Of a stretch of 35,596 nucleotides of DNA, positions 12,290-21,994 are shown piece by piece. A program made the translations under genes and the position numbers. The stretch is taken from assembly GCA_004151065.3 (NCBI GenBank), contig NWUY0300009789.1, forward strand, positions 27,761 to 63,356. Reading direction: 5' to 3'. The stretch comes from Larix sibirica (taxonomy: Eukaryota > Streptophyta > Pinopsida > Pinales > Pinaceae). Each line of letters opens with the position of its first letter. The stretch's first letter is position 1. Below the pieces are notes generated by a model. The model did no database searches. It was not told where the DNA came from and saw only the letters and a list, made by a program, of their open reading frames with translations.

Positions 12290-12797
12290 TCGATTGTTGA
12301 CCTGAAATTTGTCAACGTTGTAAGAAGTATTCTGTCGATTCTAGTCCGGAGTCTGGACAAAGAGTTCATTGCAAAGGCAGACACCTGCCTGGAGGGGCAG
12401 AGTTACATTTACTTGGCAAAATGCATGCCTGGGAGGCAGCAGACTCTCAACTTCTACGATTTGCCTTTTACATGGCAAATCCTTCCATAGCCAAAAGAAT
12501 ACCAAAATCCCACACCTGGGGTTGCTGAGCACTCTAAACCCTGCGATTTTTTATCTTCTCTTGCTCATAGAAGGACAAATCGCATATCTAGATAAGTGTT
12601 GCCTTCAAAATCTGCGATTTGGATTGCTTGGCACTCTAAACTTGCGATTTTCGCCTCTCAACTCTCTCTTGTTGGTTGGGTTCATCACCATTCCACCCTG
12701 AGGCTTTCACTTACCCTGGGTACGCGTATTTACTGTCTCCTGGCTGTGGTGAGTGTTTCATTATTTGCAAACTTCTTCAACAGGCCACAAGAATCCA
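12290..12797. other. Unassigned, less AT-rich segment
   Basis: Composition is more balanced than in the neighbours. The words CACTCTAAAC and TGCGATTT recur near 12520, 12610 and 12630. A GTGAGT donor-like site near 12750 and a TTCTTCAACAG acceptor-like site near 12773-12783 precede the ankyrin fragment, so part of this could be an old 5' exon and intron. No protein similarity recognised. Confidence 0.35.
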
Positions 12798-13385
12798 GAG
12801 AGTATGTTCACTTGCAGGTGGTGCGGGAGCTACTCCAAGCATATTATAGTGTCCACGGGTGATCAAGGAAACACAAGACTAATGTAGCAGCTTACAGAGG
12901 TCACTTGGCCATTGTTAAGGAACCTTTATTATCTTTTCCATTTCAACCACTTGCCGTAAATAGCGATGGCAACACCGTCTTACACTGAAGTTACACATGG
13001 CTGCAGCTGGATTAAATTAGAGCTTCTGGTTTTAGGATGCTCGATGAGAAACTAGATCTTGTGAGACATCTAGTCAGGGATAGAACTATAGATTTGCCAA
13101 TCATTGTCAATTACAACAATGAGGTAGGAAGTGCTACAATCTCTTGAAGTTAGGTGTTTCATGAAAAACTTGTGGAACTACTCTTGTCAGCTTCCAGGTT
13201 AGGTATCAATGTCCATGACAAAAAAATAATGACTGCTATTGATATACTAGAACTATTGATATACGGGAACTGAGCCTACCATCTGTTATAATATCAGAGG
13301 CATTGCTTAAGCGTCTGGCTTTAGCAAGTGGAAAAGCAATAAGGTCTTAGGATTCACCTGTCTCACTTGGAATCAATAATTTTCC
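12798..13385 (+). pseudogene. Ankyrin-repeat protein fragment
   Basis: Ankyrin repeats are helix-loop-helix protein-binding modules. Several are visible in mixed frames: VVRELLQAYYSVHG at 12818, a degraded GDQGNT at about 12858, then NVAAYRGHLAIVKEPLL near 12882, and NSDGNTVLH at 12959 followed by a stop. Next come RASGFRMLDEKLDLVRHLV near 13020, EKLVELLLSASRLGINVHD near 13165 and KIMTAIDIL near 13225. After another frame change the end reads IISEALLKRLALASGKAIRS near 13285. The GNTxLHxAAxxGH consensus and the INVHD..GMTAIDIL ending fit a plant ankyrin family often tied to stress or membrane proteins. No transmembrane domain is seen. At least four stops and two frameshifts show it is dead. 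Confidence 0.85.
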
Positions 13386-13389
13386 ATAA

Positions 13390-14262
13390 AGGGAAATATT
13401 TAGATGAATCATTCTTATAGAAAGTCTCAATGGCCTCTTTAGCCTTGTCCATAACCTCATAAATGTATCCCATTTATCCATGATCCTTAATACTTTTACA
13501 AGGGGCTCAGCCATGCTAACAATTTCATTAAATCATTCTTATAGAAAGTCTCAATGGCCTCTTTAGCCCTATCCATGCCCTCATAAATGTATCTCATTGA
13601 CAGTTTGTCTTCATCCATGATCCTTAATACTTTTACAAGGGGCTCAGCCATGCTAACAATTTCATTGATTTTCTCTCATAAATCATCTTTAAAGAGAGAC
13701 TTTCACCGTCATTGCATTTGGTTTTGTGTTGTCTTTCCAACATAGCCAATGCTGGCTACAAAACATCTAGCTCAGTGCTTGGTATCCGTTCAAAAAGCTT
13801 TGGAAAGAGAGAAAGTTTGTAGCAAAGCATGTGACAGTGGAACCACTAAGCTCACCCTCTGTGAACTTTCTCATAAGATTCCCAAGCAATGTACTTGGTT
13901 ATTTGTTGCACTCATCAACAATATCTTGCACCCACTCCAACATCCCTATGGCCTCCAAAATCAAATTTATGCAATGTGCAACACACAAAGTTCAAAAAAT
14001 AATAAAATATTTTGCACATAACAATATTTTAGCTATCACGTGATTACTTGAACAACATGTTTAATCCCAACTTTTTCCACAACCTCCATCAACAATGAAT
14101 ATATTAATTTTGCATCCTTGATATATGAGGATGCATCAACAAATTTCAAAACATAAATCCCTTAGGGCAAGCCATAAGAAAATTGATGATTAATATACTC
14201 CTCTTATTTGTCCACCCATTTAACAAAATTGTTCAACCTGTACTCTCCAATGATCTTGTAAT
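13390..14262 (-). pseudogene. hAT-type transposase remnant (DUF659 region)
   Basis: hAT transposases cut and paste DNA with an RNase H-like core. On the minus strand, from 14262 down, the frame reads WTNKRSILIINFLMACPKG, then after a one-base shift IYVLKFVDASSYIKDAKL and YSLLMEVVEKVGIKHVVQV. This is the DUF659 layout (DGWTD...GTxFLKSVDAS...VVQVVTDN), but the second acidic motif is lost at a stop. Further down are ILEAIGMLEWVQDIV-like pieces, LMRKFTEGELSGSTVT and CFATNFLSFQSFL near 13850-13800. Then AEPLVKVLRIMDEDKLSM and YIYEGMDRAKEAIETFY near 13650-13540 carry it toward the C-terminal part. The dimerisation domain is not seen. The BED finger and terminal inverted repeats were not found. Many stops and an internal duplication make it inactive. 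Confidence 0.85.
13407..13666. repeat. Tandem duplication within the hAT remnant
   Basis: Bases 13407-13530 and 13531-13666 are near copies, both starting AATCATTCTTATAGAAAG and ending near GCTAACAATTTCATT. The second copy carries about 12 extra bases (near 13600), so it is probably closer to the original reading. Both copies encode the minus-strand EPLVKVLR...AKEAIETFY segment. Confidence 0.92.
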
Positions 14263-14349
14263 GCCTTCCAACTATGCCATTTATCTGTATCAGTAAGAGT
14301 GATAAAGCATTTTCAATTTAACACATTTTTGATAAATCAAAATACTACT

Positions 14350-15980
14350 ATTCAATGTGCAACATGATTGTTCATGGATTCAAATGGAGTGAGCGATATT
14401 ACTAGTGGTTGTATGCAATGTACTCATTTCGAAACTCAGACTCCACCATCAGCATTCTGACATCAAATAGTGGTTATAAACAACATTCAGTCCCTGCACA
14501 ACACAAGAAAATAAATCTGGCATAACAATTATCTTGTGAAAGAGCATGTAAAGTTACCAAAGGTCAAACTAAACATACAAAACAATGCATCATACGAAAG
14601 TGTCTTGAAAGGAACCATGGCTTCCTCGAAGCTTGGCCATCTATAAATTTATTAAGTTATGGTATGCGACTTTGTCCTCTAGTAGTAACAACTACAAGCC
14701 ATCACAAGGCTCATTGTACAAAGAAGGCGTGCATAATCACAAGGCTCATTGTACAATGAAAGCATGCATAAAATTGCACTTCTATAGTGCCAGTCCATTG
14801 GGATGCTCAACTTTTAGCCCTCCATAAGAAAGCAATGGGGTTGTTTTCTCATTTATAAAGATGTTGCATATTTCATTATTAAGAAAATGGAATTCCAAAA
14901 AGTTGATTGATTGGCATTCTTTAAGAGGTTACTAAATATTTTAAATTTATAAAATGATGAACAAAGGATTTGATTGTAATTGTATTTTAGATTCGTTGCG
15001 ATGGCAATATGAGACTTTAATAGGAAGAATGTTAAATCTTTATGAGTTCATTTTTTTTGGTTTGTCATCATTAAAATATGGTTAGGCAATCATGGTTGAA
15101 ATTGATTGCAATCAGAATGTGCAATGTTAATATCTTATGTTTGTGATTTCATCAATTCCAAACTATTCCTACCAGATTTTTGGCCAAAAATATCAATTTT
15201 CAGGCTCTTATCATTTTGAATGATTGGAAAATGGCCATTTTGTAGCACGTTTAGACTATTGCTTTTAAAAGAGGAATCAATCTCAATTTGTAAATCCTAA
15301 TAAGTTTCAATTAGCAAGCTTGTACATCGAGGCATGAAATATTTGACAAAGTTTCAAATGTGGTGTTTCTGATAGGAGGTATTTAGCTAATGTATCAATG
15401 GTCTCAACTTGATATTAGCATTCCTCTCATCAAAGAAACTACTTGTGGCCTTTGTAGCCAGATTGGGGACTACCCAACTTGAGATAAGTCATGAGACCTT
15501 GACCTTTGTGTTTTGTTTGTTTTTTGGATATAATTCCATTCTTCTTACTCTTGGCTCACATTTCTTCTATTATATCCTTAAAGAATATTTGCAATGTGTT
15601 GTCTAGCTTGGTTAGATGTGAAAAGCTTTCGTTGATTCCCTACATAATGCTTTCTCCTATTATTGCAATCAAGCACTTGATAGGGACTAAGCCTCATAAA
15701 TGATACTTGTATAAGTTTCTCAACAACTTTAGCACTCACTTGCTCCAAATCCATGACCAATCATGTTGCTTTCTAAATGGTAGTACTTTGATTTATCGAA
15801 GATGTGTTAAATTGATAAAAGTTTTATCACTCTCAGAGGTAAATGGCTTTGTTATATTTTAGAGCAAGAGGTGATTGAAGCAAATTCATACACGCAATAG
15901 TAATATGAATGTCTTCCCTAAAATTTCCTACCATTCACACTTGATTAATTTCAATTAAACTTGTAAATGTTGCAATTCAA
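14350..15980. other. AT-rich spacer with a small tandem repeat
   Basis: No gene recognised. At 14701-14760 the word ATCACAAGGCTCATTGTACA occurs twice with a 35-base period. The other open frames are short and show no domain. Confidence 0.5.
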
Positions 15981-16262
15981 ATTAAAAAAATGTCGGATTT
16001 GCTTTGGTTTGGGTAAATTTAAGTATTATTTACTGCCCCTCTATCTTATGGCTTATTACTCTTACTCTTTGTTATTGTTTAATCAATGTTGTGTTTGTAT
16101 TCAAAGATATAGAGATAGAAATTAAAAAAAACGTCGGATTTGCTTTGGTTTGGATAAATTTAAGTATTATTTATTGCCCCTCTATCTTATGGCTTATTAC
16201 TCTTACACTTTGTTATTATTTAATCAATGTTGTGTTTGTATTCAAAGATATAGAGATAGAAA
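15981..16262. repeat. 141-bp tandem duplication
   Basis: Two copies, about 15981-16121 and 16122-16262, differ at few positions. The marker GTCGGATTTGCTTTGG starts at 15992 and 16133. Because 141 is a multiple of three, a + frame (16004-16282) runs through both copies and would give two similar hydrophobic segments with the shared string LSIIYCPSILWLITLTLCY. It has no other gene-like feature, so I read it as a repeat rather than a membrane protein. Confidence 0.93.
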
Positions 16263-16282
16263 GGAAGAAAAGAGGATTGTAG

Positions 16283-17495
16283 CGTAGTAATGTTGTTGGA
16301 ATGAAAGTCTCCAAGACAAATGGAGGATGAAGCCAATGTTTAGAGTAATTTTCCAAAAATAGAGCAAAACAATGTAAGGAATATTTGAAATCTTCAACCA
16401 TATGCATCATAAAGAGGTTTGGATATTTGCCAAGGGCCAAGTAGGCACAAGAGAAGACAAAAATTTACAAGCATCGATCCTAAGCCTCATAAATGTGTCT
16501 ACTATGAATAAAAATGACTCAAATGTATGAAGTGAGCAAGTATGAGTTATTGTCCAAATCATAGGACCTGTGTTTGACATGTATGCACAAAAGAGTCAAA
16601 CAATGTTCATTCATCAAGTTTTTTCTTGGGTGAGTGAAATTGTAATTATATATTTTAATTGAATGTTATCCTCACAATTGAGTTGAATAGTAAACATGAG
16701 AGTAAATACAAAATTTGTGAAAGGTTCAAGAACCCAAAGTAATTAAAATATTCTAATCTAATCGAAGAGTTGGAAGTCGGAAGTCCAAGAATTTTGAATA
16801 AACTTAAAAAATGGGCCATTGCCCCCAAGTAAAGAGTTCTCTTTTTGGCATTGTAGGCTATCTTTGTGTGATCTTTGTATGTTAATAAAGACAGTATTGT
16901 TGGCCAATGTTACATACACTTGTAGAACTATGATCGGTGTGGACTATTCTCTCCTTTACAAGTCCTCTTGGTGCTTGTGGCGTGGGTATTCTAACTTATG
17001 TACTATTCTCTCGTTAGTAATGCTCGTTCTCACTTATCTTTTGCTTGCTATAATAAATATGAAGCAAGGAGTCTCTCAGTAGCTTGTGGACTATCCTTGA
17101 TTACTTAGTCTCTAATTTGCATATGCTTTAGATGGTACGCTATGCTCCCTACTAATATATGCATGATCTTATTTTGTTTCAACTCACTAGTTTTATGTCA
17201 TATTATTTCCCTTCGAAAGGGAGTTGGGAGGGTTCTTTTCAAGTCATTCTTGGTGGTGGTGGTGGTGGACTATGCTCCTTTCTATCACTTGTATTTCAAG
17301 CTCTTGTATTGGTCCTAATTAGAATTTAGTTAGTTGCATTTCATATTGCATTGTTGCATTGTATGTTAGCTGTATTTAAAACTCGTACCCAAACTATGAT
17401 AGCTAGGCCATAACTGGAGGGTTTTCAATTCAAAGAAACAACGTCTAATTGGGACCTTTTACTAGGTAAGCCTATGAAGTCAATAGGGTCATTTT
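16283..17495. other. Spacer, nothing assigned
   Basis: No recognisable coding domain. A (TGG)6 run lies at 17251-17268. Open frames are short and their composition looks random. Confidence 0.5.
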
Positions 17496-17499
17496 CCCA

Positions 17500-18895
17500 T
17501 CTTAAGGGCCTAATCGATAAAAAAATGTCTAGTCCCTTAGTAATGGTTGTTTATCATTTCCTTATAGGCCTAATTGATAGAAAACTGTCCAACTTGCTTA
17601 CACTCGGGGATGTTAGGCTCCTCTTTTATTTAACTAGTATGTCCTTTTTTATTCATTTTAGAGCATACATGATCTATTTTGTCCCTTAGTGGCTATCATT
17701 GTCTTTAGTTTAGTGACTTCAAACATTCGAAGACTTTAGGGTTTGAAGATGGGACCGATTGCTCTTAATTTGACCAAAATTGATCAATTTTCCTCCTTCC
17801 TAAGTGATCATCTAGCTCTTGCCTTCCATGGTAATGTCTATTGTGTTTGAGAAGGGGTAGTTGGTTCCATGAGTCCTTCTAAAAGAGTGCTAATCCTCAA
17901 TCTTCAATTTTCCAAAAATTATGATTAGTGAGCAATTGTATCCCCCTTTTCACAAATATATTTCATATATGACATCCATTTGGAAATTTCATGTTTGTGG
18001 GGATTTTTTACCATGAGATGTTGTTCGCACATTTCCCTTGCCATATTTGGGCCCATAAAGAAGCTCTATCTTGGTTCCATCCTCAAAGAATTTTACTAAC
18101 ATTTTTGTATTAAAATATATATTTTTATGAGGCCTAACTAACTTTGAGATTTCGGGCTACATATATTATTCCAAGACAACAATTGCAATTTTACTTCTAG
18201 TTGTGAGCTCCCCCAAAGGAAAATTTTCTAGGTCCTTTCCATTTGTTTATTACTTTTCATGGCATTGCCAAAATTGGGAGAAGGAGACTAGGAGTGCCTA
18301 CATGAGTATTTTAGTAAAGTTACTTTCCCTACTAAAGAGATGCATTAGATGTCTGGTATAATTTTTTTCTTTATCTTCAACAAAGGTTCTTCCCAATTTA
18401 TTTGTGTTGCATTATCAACAATCAAAAGAACATTGAGATAATTGATCGGAAATGATGACCTTGTAAAGTTCACTTGTCTACTAATAAGAACATATACCAC
18501 CACTGGGGAGTTAAGAGGAAAAATAATCTTGGATTTTTCCTCATTGATATGGCCACCTATGTGTGTAGAAATGTTTTAAAGAGCTTTTTGGAAAGACTTT
18601 GTTTCTAGATCACGACATCACCCATAAATATCTTATTGTCTAAAAATTGCAAGTGTGATATATTGATTATACTATTTGTACAAAATTGATGCCCCTTATC
18701 CCTTTATGTTGTTGGAGAGTATTGATCATTCTGAAAGGGGTCTCGGGGTCTCCTTGTAGAATTCCTTTGCTGGATTGAACGGGGTTTGTTGGGAAGCCAT
18801 GACCAATAGAATTGAGAAGAACACACATGATATGCATTGCTCCACCTGTTACTATCCATAAGTCAACAAACTCAATAACTCTTTGAAACTAGTTT
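17500..18895 (-). pseudogene. LINE ORF2 fragment (RT palm to pre-zf-RVT)
   Basis: On the minus strand from 18890, the RT reads CVLLNSIGHGFPTNPVQSSK, then GILQGDPETPF (motif B, normally GIRQGDPLSPF). Motif C is SHLQFLDNKIFMG near 18655, where FVDD has become FLDN. NEEKSKIIFPLNSP follows, then WEEPLLKIKKKI, FLWGSSQLEVKLQLLSWN and LWAQIWQGK-like text near 18040. After that come LLTNHNFWKIED, LFWKDSWNQLP and QFSIN-AYKEMINN near 17570. A second weak copy of the last stretch lies near 17515. Stops and shifts are frequent, so it is long inactive. It resembles the larger LINE at 22-27.8 kb in its motif wording but is more decayed. No endonuclease or RNase H part remains. Confidence 0.85.
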
Positions 18896-19002
18896 ATGAA
18901 ATTCCAATTTGACTTATCATGATCTTTGATTACATCAAACTTCATCATCATTTCACACTTTCTCTATTTTTAAATTGAATATATTGTTTCTTGTGATATA
19001 AT

Positions 19003-19140
19003 AATTCTATCAAAGATGTGCTTATTGCACGGACTCCCCATTGTTATTTTAATTCTATCAAAGATATGCTTATTGTAATAAGTCCCCATTATTATTTTAA
19101 TTCTATCCATATATTTTAATGACTCTCCATTGTTATTTTA
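19003..19140. repeat. Three tandem units of about 42-48 bp
   Basis: Units starting AATTCTAT at 19003, 19051 and 19099 each end with CCATTGTTATTTT or a near match. The third is shorter. They lie just before the tail of the next LINE fragment. Confidence 0.8.
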
Positions 19141-19227
19141 AAATTTGTAAGATGCCTTTGAACCAGTTAACCATTACCATTATCATTTATCATATATATT
19201 TTTTATATAAAATAATTAGTGTAACTA

Positions 19228-20042
19228 TTTTTTTTTTTTTTTAATTTTTTATTTTGAANACAGGTTCTGCCTCATCATTCAGATACTTTAAATAGTGACA
19301 TAATGCATAGTTATAAGTATTATCCAGATTTGGGATATGGTTCTAAAAAATGGCTTTGTTCCTTGCCCACCAAATAGCCCAGCAAATGAAAACATGAAGA
19401 GTAGAATGTGTCTTACAACCAAGATTTGACGCTGCTGCCACCCCATTTCACTGTAATACCCAAATTTTGATAAAGCTTCTCCCATAGACTTTTAGTGAAA
19501 GAGAATTCTAAGAACAGATGAGATGACGATTCCAAGCTATTCTTACAGATAATGCACTGGTTTGGCCCAATCCATCCCATCAAAGTAAGATTATCCCACA
19601 TTTTTAGTTTATCCAAAAGCACAAACCATATAAAACATTTAAGTTTTAGCGGGATATGCCAGTACCAAATAACCTTATACCACTAATGTTTGGGGAAAAT
19701 ACATCTCCTTTTAATAATATAGCTGTATGCAGAACTAGCAGTAACCCTACCTGTAGCCACATTCCCAGCCCAAATCACTAAATCATCCTCAGTACAGATT
19801 CGGATGCCAGCAACATTTAAAGATTGCACATAAGTTTCCCATTCACAAACAATATTCTGGGGGAGATGTAAATCCACAGCATCGACCCAATAGCTATGCA
19901 TACTATCTTTTACAATAGAATTTAAGGTAAATACTCCAGTGTTCCTTAATAAGAATAATAGCTCAGGAGACAGTTTATAATCATCATTCATACCCACAAT
20001 AGGATCTACACTAACAGCCACTTCCCATCTCCCAACTTTGTC
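19228..20042 (-). pseudogene. 5'-truncated LINE 3' fragment with poly(A) tail
   Basis: The minus-strand frame from 20021 to 19413 has one stop (at 19683-19685). It reads VDPIVGMNDDYKLSPELL, VCEWETYVQSLNVAGI, DDLVIWAGNVATGRVTASSA, then after the stop WHIPLKLKCFIWFVLLDKL and the zinc-finger-like CIICKNSLESSSHLFLEFSF. A shift near 19400 restores ICWAIWWARNKAIF. Soon after, the minus strand runs into an A-run seen on + as 15 T at 19228-19242. So this copy ends in poly(A) soon after zf-RVT, without the RNase H found in its neighbours. It was truncated at the 5' end near the R-VGNG/DPI motif. It is one of the least decayed LINE pieces here. One N lies at 19259. Confidence 0.88.
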
Positions 20043-20269
20043 ACTCTTTGTTTATTGAGCCTTTACCTATTTCCATTAGTCAATAGGTTTTTACATCTTT
20101 CTATATTTGAGCATGAATGTTTAATGAAATAAGTTAATCAATAGACAAACTCAACTTTTCCTTTTAAATTCTTCCCTAAATTAAATGTTCATCAAAATTT
20201 TAAGAAAATAAATAAATCAAAGTAGAAATTTTCCTCATAAAAAAATTAAAAATTAAAAATAAATTCAAT
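20043..20269. other. AT-rich spacer
   Basis: Nothing recognised between the truncated LINE and the dispersed repeat copy. Confidence 0.5.
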
Positions 20270-20690
20270 ATCTAATTTCCTATGGTTCCCTCATTCTCTT
20301 CAATAATTATCTTGTATATTTTGTCTTGATTTCCCTTATCTTGCCACCTAATTTCATAAGATCTCTTCCTAGTTAGCTTCAATGCATATTTTCTCATCTT
20401 AGTTGGCTTCAAATGCATATTTTATATGTTCTAAAATTTATGGATTCACATTATAAATTTCATCCTTTTCTTTCAAACAAAGTAAGTTTGATACTAATAA
20501 GAATCATTTCATCATAGCATATCTTCTTTTATTTTATTTTCCACATGTATTATTATAGTTCTTTTGCTTTGCAATATATTTTGATATCTTTTGTATTTAA
20601 TGCTCAAAAATATTTTAAATATTTTGAGTTTAGTATCATGGAAATAAAATTTACATTCCATATTTAATTTGTAGGTATTTCTTTTGGTAA
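20270..20690 (+). repeat. Copy A of an AT-rich repeat (~840-bp family)
   Basis: Shares ordered words with the copies at 28.3-28.7 kb and 29.1-29.45 kb. These are TGTATATTTTGTCTTGAT near 20313, AAAGTAAGTTTGATACT near 20479, and ATTTTCCACATGTATTATTA followed by TAGTTCTTTTGC near 20535. TTACATTCCATATTTAATTT near 20652 completes the set. Same orientation as the other copies. The match stops at about 20690, in mid-unit. Confidence 0.78.
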
Positions 20691-20719
20691 TCTAGGACTA
20701 TATTAAAAATAAAAAATTC

Positions 20720-21120
20720 AGAAATATATAGAAGTTGTGGTGGCTGGCTTGCCACTCGGGAAACCAAACCAAGCAGACAACCAAATTTTGTCTACTAGTT
20801 TCTACCTAGAATTATTGTTGCAAATGTAGTTAGAATTACTGATTAAGCTAAGCCAACTTCTAATTCTCAGATGATTGATTCCCACGAGTTGGGGGTTAAA
20901 GTTCCAAAAACTTAACAAACTAGACATAGATTTGATATCAAACTAGCAGCTAATAGTGCTAATATGCAAAGAAGCAAAATGACTAGTTTTACCAACAGAC
21001 CTGGAATCGAACTCTAAAACTAAATCATGAATCATAACAGATTCTCATGTGGAGAACCTACGCTTTGACACCAGCATCGCTGGACTACACGAGGTCTGGT
21101 TTCTTCTAGAAGACCATTCA
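20720..21120 (-). other. Possible tRNA-derived SINE head (pol III A/B boxes)
   Basis: Read on the minus strand near 21100, TAGTCCAGCGATGCTGG resembles a pol III A box. About 75 bases on, AGTTCGATTCCAG (near 21005) resembles a B box. The gap is longer than in a normal tRNA. No intact cloverleaf is visible, so it is not a working tRNA gene. A plant SINE head is one reading. The string TGGTGTCAAAGCGTAGGTT also resembles a degenerate tRNA-Met primer-binding site of an LTR element, but no LTR pair was found. Confidence 0.3.
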
Positions 21121-21994
21121 TGTAGTTTCCCTAGTGAGCACATTCATCTTAGCATCCAATTCTACCTAATCCCTCACAATCCTCCTCATTAACGCTTGCA
21201 AGAGATCAAGGTGAACTTGAAGGTGGGTTTCATGATGCAAGTCTGATCCTTTCCCAATTGCATTCTCCATCAAATCACAACCCAAAAACGCTTTGGTGTT
21301 CCAAAGTAAATTCAGGGTTGTATTAACATATTTCATTTCCCTGGAATGCGTGGAGACAGGGTCCTCAACCATTCTACCAAAATCCACTACCAAGTCAACA
21401 ATGTCAAGATCATCATGCTTATTCTAGACCCAATCCTCCATTGCTCAAACACATCATTGAATAGGCAAGGACACCATACCGTTGAAACTAGATTTTACTT
21501 TTTCTTGGTTTCTCAAGACTCGCGACATGTGGGAGTTCCTAGAACCTTGAGATTACTTGTGCTTAGTCCTTTTGAATCTGACCATATTGAGCAGAAAAAT
21601 AATGTTGATAAATCCAACACGCCTCTTATGCAGAATGAAGGAAATCCACATACCAAAACCTGAGTTGATCCCAACAAAATACCTCTGTTTCGGCCTACCA
21701 TATAGAAGATATCAAGCCAAACCATGATTAGGAATAAGAGAGTTAACACCATTGCAGACCGAAGGTACATAGACAGAAACTGGTAGTGGAGTTGGCATGA
21801 TGACCCCCGAGTCCAAGTGCATGAGAAGGTGGCAATGGTTTAGGATCCCATAGGGAAAATATCCTCCATCAGTTCGTATAATTGCTAAAGATGTATACTA
21901 CATCATAAGCATCTTCCTTATTCAATCCTACGGCAACATGGAGTTCAACACAAGCCCTTTCACAGGACTTATGAAATTCATGTTAGGTTGGCGG
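21120..21994 (-). other. Low-stop region downstream of the large LINE
   Basis: Follows directly on the LINE RNase H in the minus direction. Two overlapping frames stay largely open: 21770-21513 with WLDIFYMVGRNRGILLG, and 21393-21166 with LGCDLMENAIGKGSDLHHE and QVHLDLLQALMRRI. It may be the LINE's 3' untranslated region or part of another element. I recognise no domain. Confidence 0.35.

Noticed and set aside
12369-12862. Open frames of 110 and 88 codons on +
   Set aside because: The first has no recognisable family. The second is meaningful only in its last 20 codons, which belong to the ankyrin fragment.
17251-17268. (TGG)6 run
   Set aside because: Ordinary short microsatellite, with no coding context.
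21000-21120. A tRNA gene
   Set aside because: A- and B-box-like motifs are present but no acceptor stem, anticodon loop or normal spacing can be drawn.
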